From NCBI GenBank assembly GCA_000507305.1, contig DF241729.1, positions 1 through 64,000 of the forward strand: a stretch of 64,000 nt of DNA. Reading direction: 5' to 3'. Below are positions 55,864 to 64,000 of the stretch, in pieces. The position numbers and the translations under genes were made by a program. Below the pieces are notes generated by a model, which saw only the letters and a program-made list of their open reading frames with translations, made no database searches and was not told where the DNA came from. The stretch comes from Breviolum minutum Mf 1.05b.01. Its lineage: Eukaryota; Sar; Dinophyceae; Suessiales; Symbiodiniaceae. The number at the start of each line of letters is the position of its first letter. Position 1 is the first letter of the stretch.

Positions 55864-58800
55864 CTACTTTGAGAGAAAATCTAAAACAGGCTGCAAGTCA
55901 GCATGTTTCTTCCACATGCCATTGGTTTTGACCCTAGCATCCATTGCGTTTGTTGTACGCTTTGCTCTTGCCAGAAACTGCTTGGCCAACCGCTTGTTCT
56001 TCTTCTCATTTCGAGATCGCATCTTGGCAAGTGCATACCCGAACCTGGGTTGTTTGTGGATGTTTGTGGGAAAACAAATTTGTGGGAAAACGCATCTTTT
56101 GTTGCAGGTGTTTGTAGATGTTTGTGGGAAAACAAAAATTATCATCTACAAATCAGAAACTCCCAAACAACAAAACATTTTCAAAGACCTCCAGTACCAA
56201 GAAAGACTTTTCCAAACAATCTGATGAGTGACCTTGCCGGATAAGATTGTGAACGTTTCAAATCCGATCCGCCTTTAAATCGGGCTTTCCCACTCTTACT
56301 CAAATACCTGACAACCATTTGCTTGGACCGAAGTTTCTCCTGCACTGAGTAGTCCATGATCTCGGACACACAACGATGGCCTTAGGCAGATGCAGTGAAA
56401 GATAAACATGAGTTGATATCATATCATATTTGTATCATACATTTATATAGAAATCTATTTATATATATATCTATTATATCTGTAGAAACAACTTTATATA
56501 TATTATATGTATGCTTCATCATGTCTATATATCTCCAACATTGTCTTTACAAACAAAACCCCATGAAACAGAAAAAGCCAACAAACACAAAACCAACAAC
56601 TTCAAGTTGCTGGAGTATAGGATAGTGGGTTTTGCTGTAGGCCCACCAAATTTTGACATCCGGAATGTGAATTTACGAACTGGTACAAGTCGTAATACAT
56701 GCTGGAACAGTGGAAAGTATTCCATGGTCGACGATAGAGGTTGTTCAAGAAGCCACATGCAGCCCTTCGCTGCTGCTATCAAGACTAGAATCAGTGCTCT
56801 TGCGCACATACAATTACCTGCTAGCACCGATGCACTGTCACGCCTCCCCAGTGGATTTGTACGAGTACGTTTTGTGGAACCCATCGACCTGAAGTACATG
56901 CGAGAACTCCCACTCAATGAATGCTTTCAAAGTGGTCGTAGATACTTTTATACTTGTAAATAATGGAAACAAATTGGGTTGAAGAAAAAGCTTTCAAACA
57001 CTTTCAAAAAAATATCCTTATTCAACCATGCTTCACAACCACAAAAGTGCTGCACACTGGTGCAGTTGTTGCACTAGCACCAGCTTTGAGGTTGAGGGCG
57101 TAAAATAGAGCGTTGGAGAATCCCATTGGGGTGGTGATGTCCATGGTATACCGCCCGCCGGTTTTCCTACTAGGGATTTTTAGAAGGGTACCCAAAACAT
57201 TTCCAAGCTGATTTTTTCAAGGGGGTATACCACAAAGGATTTTGAGGTCCAAAAAGTGAAATGTTTGGGACACCCCCAATGTCTCTTTTGATCTCCAAAC
57301 CGATTTGAAACTACTTACACTCAAAGAAGCTTCACAAACATCTTTCATTCAAAACAATGATTGAGAAAACCCATGCATTTTTTCTTTTGAAACCCTGGCA
57401 GTCCATCCATTCATGTTTCGTTACCTCAGCATCACCAGCAAACGTTTCAAGATGATCAATGGGCTTCTCCCAGTCGAGGTTGGGAATGGAGAAGACGAGA
57501 TTCACGAGCGTCGCAACAACCTCAGCCGTTCAATGGTGGGACTGCGATGGTATCATGGTTTCGGTGCTATTCACATCATAGCTGCAAAAAAACAGGAACA
57601 ACAACATAAATTGACATTCCCAACCATCATAGGAAAAGGATGAATGTCTAAGAACCAAAACACAATGGGTGCACGAATGTGGCGGAGCCCTGCTAAAACC
57701 CATGCCTGCTGTCGATCCTTCATTGATCTCGGCTGGCGAATTGTTAAGGACGGTTGAAAAGGCATCGACTTCTGGGTTTTATCGATCCTTTTTTTCAACT
57801 CCTTTTTCAAGACTTTAGCAGGCATGATAGTGAACCCCTTGTCACCAGCCTGCTTGATGGAAAGCAAAATAGCTGCATTGAGGCATTCAAAAACCAATAT
57901 GAAGTGGCCAAGGACATGGGAACACAGGTGCGTTTTGGGAAGTGTTTTGTGTTTTAATTGGGGCCAAACTGTCGTTTTTGAACCCCCTTCATACGTTAAG
58001 AAATGCTTCCAAGATTTATAGGTAAGAACTTCTCCAAACCCCCACGAAGCTCAAGACAGTATGGCCTCAGTGGTTGTAGGCCACTGCTCAAAGGTTGCCA
58101 GGTGGCCTGTGCGGCCGGGTTTTATGGCAGAAGCTTCTAGCATGAAAGTACACAAAAGAGTTATTCAATAGTGATAGGCCCCATTTCTATTTGGATGAAT
58201 AGCATGGTGAGTTTTTGGCCCCACACCCTTATTGCTTGGCATGTCTGTCGGCTTCCAGCCTTCACTGGGGATATTCAGCACACCAATCAGCAAAATGACC
58301 TGCGTGGGGACATGGCGCTACGAGCAAATGTTTACAGCTTGGGATGAGGTTTGATGATGAACAAACATCTTTGGAATCATAAAATTCGATGAAAGGAGCC
58401 TTAAGAACAGTTTGAAGGTTATCGATAGAATCTCAAACTTGTGGAATTCATCAGTGAAAAGGACCTCCAAAACATTTAATGTTTGACGACCTAACTTTTT
58501 GGAATTAGGCGAAAGAACCCCAAGAACAGTTCAAATTCATTTAGCTTTAAGACAATTTGAACTTTGGGGATGAGAACATCTAGAAACCTTTAGAGCGTTT
58601 CGAGTTTGGAAATAAGAACCCTTGGAAATGGAAGTTGGTAAGATCCTTTGAAAATTGAGGTTGGTAGGAACCTTTGGGTTTTGATTTTTCCAAACATGTC
58701 ACACTGCATCGAAACCCTGCAGGACTGGATTGCACAACTTGACAACTTCCTGGCCCCAGGACTGTGTTTTGCCAGCCAATCACTTCCCCAAGTGCAAACA

Positions 58801-61650
58801 AACTTCTTGTTGCTAAATCCCTGATTGAAATCAAGGTTCAACCCCGGACGCATCTGAACGTTCTATGGGGTTTACCCAACTAACGCAAAGTGAAATTACC
58901 TTGACATCGAAGGCATTTCTTTCCCACCATCATCACTAATGAAATGGTATGATGTTATAGAGGGATTCAAAATCCAATCAAAATTCAGACCTTCAGAGTC
59001 AAGCATCCTAGACAAACTGGGCCTTTTCCTTGGCAATTTGCCAAGCATTCACAGGGCCACCAAATTTACTCCAAGTAATTTGGCCGTGAAAGGCCTCACA
59101 AGTTGTGGCTCCACCATCCGTCACACACCCTTGCTTTTTGACGAAGTATGCCCTTTGGGCCAGCAAGACTTCAATCGCCTTGGTGCATGAGTAGTAAAAG
59201 TATGTGGCATATCCTGGCGAACTTATTTGTACACACCTATTTGCTTCAATGCGCCTATATATAAATTAGCTGAAGAAAATGTTGATTTCTAAATTTTAAA
59301 ACCGGTCACAGCTCCAGATCGTGATCGAACGGTGAACGACTTTGCACCACGATATGGAAAGTTTTCCAATGGCCAAGCTTCACGTGGCACTTGCATCTCC
59401 TTAAGATCATAGTCCCGGAACATGTGAGTCACTGCTCCAGATGTTTGATTCGCTGCATTGGGTTTTGCAACCTTAGCAAACATGCAAACTCTTCGGGTGG
59501 GCTATGTGGATTTTCCAAGGTATGGAAAATATGGAATGGAAAAACATTGTTTCAAGACTAAATTCAGTGAAGAACAGTCTGGGGAGGCACAGCCCTCAAA
59601 TCTTGTTGGAGAACCACTTGTTCGACATATGCACCGGTTTTTGCCCGCTTGACCGCAGGAAGCCCAGCACCTGGATCCTCGTCATCAGCAAGGCAAGGCT
59701 CCTCTGGCATTTGCATCAAGGAGCGGGCCCTGTTGAAAGCATCCTTGGAAGCCGGCAGTTTGCAACCCAAAAGAGGAGAGAGAACAGAGTTTGTTGTGAA
59801 ATTTTGAGGGCTACATTTTTCACATCTTTGGGATTCCCCACTGAAAAGATTACTGTGTAACTATCAAATCCGTCAAGTGTCCTTTGGTTCTTTTTCACGT
59901 GGTGGATCTTCATCGATTTTCTCTGGGTCCTACGGGTTGCAGTTTTTTAATCATATCTTATAATATCTTATCATATCTTATCATATCTTTACCATAAACT
60001 TATCATATCTTTATCATAAACTTATCAAATATTATCATAAACTTTAGACTCTTAGACCCCTGTCCTTATAATCCAGTTCATTGGTTTGCCGATACCATCG
60101 CATGAAACACTCACGGGTGCAAAGCCTACCGGCAACATGCTCTCCATACGTTGACAAACAGTCAAGACAGTAGTCATAGTACTTGAGACCGGAATAGTGT
60201 TTCGCAATTGCAGCATCACTTTGGAAAAGGTCATTGACAATTTCCTGGCAGGGAGGATACCCATCAAAGATTTGTTTTTGGTGTGGGTACCTCTCGAAAG
60301 TTTGGGTTTTGGTTTGGACGATTAACAAAACATGGGATTGAACTGTCAGTACAAATGTTTTTGCCAATTCAGCACCTGGGCAAGTCCCCTTAGCTTTTGC
60401 GCATGCTGATTGCGAGCAAGTTCTTCCTGCTTCCTAGCCTTTTCCATCCTACTTTCATGGTTGTAGGCCGCCCCAAGCCAACCAGACGAAACTTGTGAGC
60501 ACTGAAACTGTTCATCATCACTGGATGGCACAACATGATTTGGTGATGTTTGTCCAAGTTCAAGGGTTTCTTTACTGATGTTGCTATCTTGATCACTCCC
60601 AACATCCTCATCAGTATCACCAACACTTGAAGCTTTTTCGGACACCAAAGGTACACCATCCAAATCTTCAGAACCAGTTTCTGATCCTTCGTCATTAGGA
60701 TCACCCACATGAGGGAATTGACTGGCATCCAAGCTAAAGCTTCCATCACCTGGTTTGCACTACTAGACGGAACTTAATTTTCAACATTGGAAACTAAAAC
60801 AACTTTCCCAAACAGTTCTCAACAATACAACACCATTCCCCCACTCAACCAGGACACTTGCCACACTTGCACGCTCATCGCCGGAGACATCAGCCAAAGC
60901 TTCACGCTGAGACTCGGCCTCGGGTTCTTCTTCTGCCTGAGAGGGCCAGTGCTTGTTGAATTAATATGGGACATTAGGAGGGGAGAGGCTACAAAAAGAC
61001 ATACCCCAAAACAGCACCCTTAAACTTTTGCTAGAAGAAAGTTTCAAAACATTTTTCATACTAGGCACATGTTGATGTTGCAAATGAATGGGTATGTTGC
61101 GAACTGGGCTTGGACTCATCAACGCTTTGAGATCAAGCAACCTTTGATCATGTGCCCCCTGTGGAGAGGAGCGCCAAAGGTTTCGAAGGGCCTGTATCAT
61201 CTTCTTACTTTTAGCTCCTTCAGCCCCCGCAAGCTCTCCACGGGTTTTTGGCGCTTTTGGTTTGAACAACTTTTTTTTGAGCAAGAGATCGAGATATAGG
61301 TAGCAATCGGTCAGGAAGTATGCGCTTGGCACCTCCAGGTTAGCATGGTGGTCTTGGGGTTTGCTTACTATTGGTTATTCAAAAAACCATCAAAGCTAAT
61401 CAAAGGGGCCAAAAACTTAAAACACCCAACATTCCCCACATTCAACCTTCGTGGGACTGATTGCAACCAAAGGCTTGAGAAAACAATAGTTCTCTGCAAT
61501 CTCTGGGGCAGAGGGCCGAACCAAAGGGTTACCCATCACCACCAAGCATTCACCGGGCCAAGTTCCCGCTTCGATCATCTCAAGTAGGGCAACTGGCAAA
61601 TGCTGCCGCATAACTTTTGCTGCTGCAGCCTTGATTGCTGCTGATGTCAT
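55864..61650 (-). CDS. Methyltransferase-like gene of the large DNA transposon, many exons
   Basis: Exons on the minus strand, roughly from 5' to 3': 61650-61440 (MTSAAIKAAAAKVMRQHLPV); 61335-61060 (YFLTDCYLYLDLLLKKKLFK, MIQALRNLWRSSPQGAHDQR); 60950-60840 (acidic); 60750-60370 (acidic, SSGWLGAAYNHESRMEKAR); 60300-60060 (YDYCLDCLSTYGEHVAGRLC, possible zinc site); 59900-59290; 57900-57720 (KQAGDKGFTIMPAKVLKKEL). Then a class I methyltransferase-like core: LETFAGDAEVT (57451-57419), MDITTPMGFSNALFYALNL and APVCSTFVVV (57143-57031), SMGSTKRTRTNPLGR and GCMWLLEQPLSSTMEYFPLF (56893-56590), KSGKARFKGGSDLKRSQSYP (56370-56230), and FGYALAKMRSRN to the stop (56058-55864). FAG, MDI, PVC-S-F and EQP correspond in order to the SAM loop, acidic residue, catalytic-loop and late motifs of Rossmann methyltransferases. 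I know this domain from many dinoflagellate proteins, without assigned function. Another exon may lie at about 62160-62070. Confidence 0.55.
57143..57451 (-). other. Segment between the FAG and MDI motif exons
   Basis: The exon ending GDAEVT (near 57419) and the exon opening YTMDITTPMGF (about 57149) are separated by an intron-like stretch. A small exon with the expected second strand of the SAM fold was not found by eye and may hide here. Confidence 0.35.
59945..60045. repeat. ATCTTATCAT-type AT-rich tandem repeat
   Basis: Units CATATCTTAT and CATAAACTTAT alternate for about 100 bp in an intron of the methyltransferase-like gene. Confidence 0.85.
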
Positions 61651-63587
61651 TGGGAAAATTTAGTTGGAGGTGTATCTTTTTCTTTTGATATATGATAATG
61701 AAATAGAATGAATAGATTCACATTATGCATATAAACAACGAAGATTTATATTCATATTTATAAATACATATTTAAGTAAACATGTTTTATGCCATTTTGC
61801 CAGCAACGCAAACCGAGAAAAAAGGTTTGCTGAAATAAATATGATAAAAGGAACCACGTCTTCCTCACACCACTTGACTTTCCTTCCAGGACCTGAGCCC
61901 CAAATGAAAGCTTTGGATGAACATTGATCACCAAACACTTTTTGGGAATGACTGCCACATATCACATACTAAGTTGTGTGGCGGAATCGTTGAAATTGAA
62001 AAATGTCCCCTGTAGACCCCTTTACCCTTTAACCTTGGGAATCATCTTGCCCCATCACTGCAGTAAGTATCAAACGCACAGACTTCCAACCGCCGAGGAT
62101 GAATGGCTTGTCTTCACCACCATTGGCATCGGCAGGCTCCACCATCATGGAAGCGGATGGATAGGGATGTGCACAGCAAGACCCTGAAGATTGAAAATGG
62201 CTTTAGGGTCGTGACATGTAGGTTTGCGATTGGTGCAACTTGCATGTGCAACTCGCCATCCTTAATATCTGCAGATATTTTTCTACATATCAAATCTAAA
62301 ACGCAAGATCCTCATTATCATTCATCTTTGCAAAAATGATTCCAGTATATTCCAGTATTAATGCGTAGTATCCGGCATTCCGACGTATGTTCTGAGAATG
62401 GCCATCATCCAAGAAGTTCTAACCTGATCTACCGTGGAAGGGGGCTCGTACCGTCAGGTTCCAACGCAAAGGTGAGCTGCAAAAACCCGGCCTCAGCAGT
62501 GGAGCATGTGTCTAGGAAAGTTGATGCGTCTAGGAAAAGAAAGGGCCAAACATTGAAGTTAAAAAATGTAAAATGGGAAACAAACACACCTTGTATGTAC
62601 TTGTAACTTTTTGTTTCTTATTTGAGAATCCAAGTGGTTTTTACCCGTGCACTACGACGATGGCCCTGAGAATCCTGCATGCAAAGCGAGTCAACACAGG
62701 TGAGCCATTGCAAGGACCGCCCCGAGCAAGTTTCAAGAAAGTCCTACGAATCCTTATGTTTGTTAACTGTATGGGATGTGCATGTTTTTGCTTTTTAATA
62801 TGAAACATCCATAACAAAACAATGACATTGATGAACAAAAAAGGTAATACTATATATTTATATATCTATATTCACAGCAGTTTGTCCTTGATTCTTCAAA
62901 AAATTCCAAAATTTTCAGGCAAATGCTCCTAAATGCAAATGCTTTGGAAAACACATGGTTCACCGTGGAACTGTTGCCCCAAAGGCAGGGCAGCTGCTCT
63001 AACCCCAACAGCTTTGAAAAAAATTGGCCAGCAAAGCGCGGGCGTTTGACCACAAATCTGCCACCATACTAACACATCAGTTTTGGCCAAAAATGTTGCC
63101 ATATCATTTCTTCGTATTTATAGTGGATCCAGGTGGATTAAAAAACATTTCTCGGATGTTGTAGGTGTACGCACTGCTGCAAACCACCATGCACTTTTGT
63201 AGGGCATGGACACAAAACTTTTTACAACACGTATGTTTTGGAACAAAAAAGCCTTCACAGAAAAACACCAAGTACCAGGGCTTCAGTTTTTCAGCCAGAT
63301 AAACTAGAGACAGAGGAGGTGGGAAGCCACAAGCCAGCACCACAGCTTTGCAGGGACCTATTTGCCACAACATACACCAAGATCAGTACATGGACAGCAG
63401 TTTTTGCACCAAAAAAGTTGGACATGGAGGGTGGGAAGGCAAAAACAACCATTGCCTTTCTGGAAGCTAGCTTGCTTAAGGCCATACATGACTTCAACAC
63501 ATGGAGTACAATTGGCTGCACATGCTGCATATACAAAACAAGCCTTTTCTGCAAAAGGTAAGGTGGCGCTGCAGAAAACACAAACGG
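61651..63587. other. Right part of the transposon without a confident gene
   Basis: One possible exon at about 62160-62070 on the minus strand (MMVEPADANGGEDKPFILGG) would precede the methyltransferase-like gene. Towards the right end two diverged direct repeats (CAGTTTTT...GAGG-TGGGAAGC/G, about 63288 and 63399) are present. The Cys-rich frame at 63594-63358 (minus) has no support as a gene. Confidence 0.4.
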
Positions 63588-63617
63588 TGTCCAAAGTAGA
63601 CTGTTGGAGCCTCCAGG
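63588..63617 (-). repeat. Right terminal inverted repeat
   Basis: GTTGGAGCCTCCAGG at 63603-63617 is the perfect reverse complement of 47170-47184; TGTCCAAAGT at 63588-63597 matches 47190-47199. Confidence 0.9.
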
Positions 63618-63619
63618 TA
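63618..63619. other. Target-site duplication TA, right copy
   Basis: TA directly after the right TIR, paired with 47168-47169. Confidence 0.85.
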
Positions 63620-64000
63620 GGTTTTCAGCTGCTCGTCATCAATCCGCAAAGTTGGATATATTGGTGACCTACTGGAGGTAGTTTCAATGGCTTTTCGTGG
63701 CCTTCAAAGACATCAGAAGCTGTGGCCTTTTAGCTCACAGACTCTTCGGAATAGATTCAGACAACTGTTGATAGCTGCCGGTCTCCCTACAGTTTCAATT
63801 GCAGGTGAACGTGCTTTGGACCCTGGATCCCTCAGACCAGGAGGAGCGACTTGGTTGTTACAACAATATGAATCTGGCGAATTGGTACAAAGAAGGGGAC
63901 GCTGGATGAACTACAAAGTGATGTCCATCTACATTCAAGAGGTGGGAGCCTACCAATACTTGGCTGGTTTAGACGATAGCAAACGTGACAAGATTTTACA
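63620..64000 (+). CDS. Tyrosine recombinase, C-terminal half, runs off the window
   Basis: Continues the frame broken at 47169: FSAARHQSAKLD (63622-63657), then a frame change of two bases near 63658 (an extra AT in GATATATT), then open to the window end. LWPFSSQTLRNRFRQLL is followed by LDPGSLRPGGATWLLQQYES, in which Arg 63834-63836 takes the place of the second catalytic Arg (the usual HxxR reads SLRPGG). LVQRRGRWMNYKVMSIYIQE contains Trp of GRW and the likely nucleophile Tyr at 63930-63932. So the pattern R-K-(S)xxR-W-Y is present. The frame ends at the window border without a stop, so the retrotransposon's 3' end lies outside. Confidence 0.85.

Larger units (their letters stand above)
47170..63617. 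mobile_element. 16.4-kb DNA transposon with TIRs and TA duplication, inserted in the YR gene
   Basis: The element starts CCTGGAGGCTCCAAC and ends with the exact reverse complement, GTTGGAGCCTCCAGG. Flanks are TA on both sides. It carries 19-bp subterminal repeats at its left end and two multi-exon minus-strand genes: a transposase-like gene (48911-55048) and a methyltransferase-like gene (55864 to about 62150). The 2-bp TA duplication and subterminal repeats suit some CACTA/Plavaka-like and Tc1-like families. The protein layout (large N-terminal low-complexity part, DxMH motif) speaks more for a Plavaka/CACTA-like relation, but the superfamily is not established. All coding content between the two halves of the recombinase is explained by this insertion. 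Confidence 0.85.

Noticed and set aside
48911..61650. A host gene cluster between 49 and 62 kb
   Set aside because: The TIRs, TA duplication and restored recombinase frame show that the whole stretch arrived as one insertion.
63291..63594. Cys-rich minus-strand frame at the right end of the transposon
   Set aside because: Lies in the terminal region, has no exon borders or known Cys spacing, and a competing plus-strand frame is open as well.
1..64000. tRNA, rRNA genes and relic spliced-leader sequence
   Set aside because: I looked for conserved tRNA arms, rRNA blocks and the dinoflagellate spliced-leader core and saw none; a dedicated search could still find diverged ones.

Overview
The window looks like nuclear DNA of a dinoflagellate, most likely a member of the Symbiodiniaceae. 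The evidence is: single genes split into many small exons by short introns, with GA-AG and GC-AG splice sites beside GT-AG ones; protein families typical of these genomes (Mei2-like RRM, CDPK-like kinase, PARP, glycosyltransferase/FkbM, TPR); many trinucleotide microsatellites and minisatellites; and retroelement proteins of a kind I know from dinoflagellates. Species is not determinable from the sequence alone. All exon limits were read by eye from splice motifs and protein resemblance; no search was run.

Layout, left half (1-40.4 kb): the edge of a Gly/Gln-rich reading frame (minus strand, 1-228); a frameshifted helicase pseudogene (about 890-2520); a block of microsatellites and minisatellites (2.98-4.64 kb); a PARP-type ADP-ribosyltransferase gene (about 8.6-11.35 kb); a protein kinase gene (about 13-16.4 kb, with possible further exons to 18.4 kb); a stretch of weak exon candidates (19-25 kb); two tandem copies of a Mei2-like RNA-binding protein gene (25.7-27.5 and 28.1-30.5 kb), the first broken by an assembly N; a TPR gene (31-31.9 kb); unassigned exons (33-33.7 kb); and a gene with a glycosyltransferase-like part followed by an FkbM-type methyltransferase (36.6-40.26 kb).

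Right half (40.4-64 kb): two nested mobile elements. The outer one is a DIRS-like tyrosine-recombinase (YR) retrotransposon on the plus strand. It has a gag-like ORF1, a reverse transcriptase, an RNase H domain that contains a whole methyltransferase-like domain between its first and second catalytic acids, a hydrophobic segment and a tyrosine recombinase. This copy carries several frameshifts and one in-frame TGA. Its recombinase frame is cut at 47169 and resumes at 63620, at the very end of the window.

The 16,448-bp interruption (47170-63617) is a large DNA transposon. It has 15-bp perfect terminal inverted repeats (extending imperfectly to 30 bp), a TA target-site duplication, an array of 19-bp subterminal repeats at the left end, and two multi-exon genes, both on the minus strand. 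One is a transposase-like gene that begins with a Lys/Glu coiled-coil exon. The other encodes a second, different methyltransferase-like protein. Removing the element plus one TA restores the recombinase reading frame across the joint, which fixes the boundaries to the base. The nesting, and the presence of unrelated methyltransferase-like domains in both elements, are the main points of interest.
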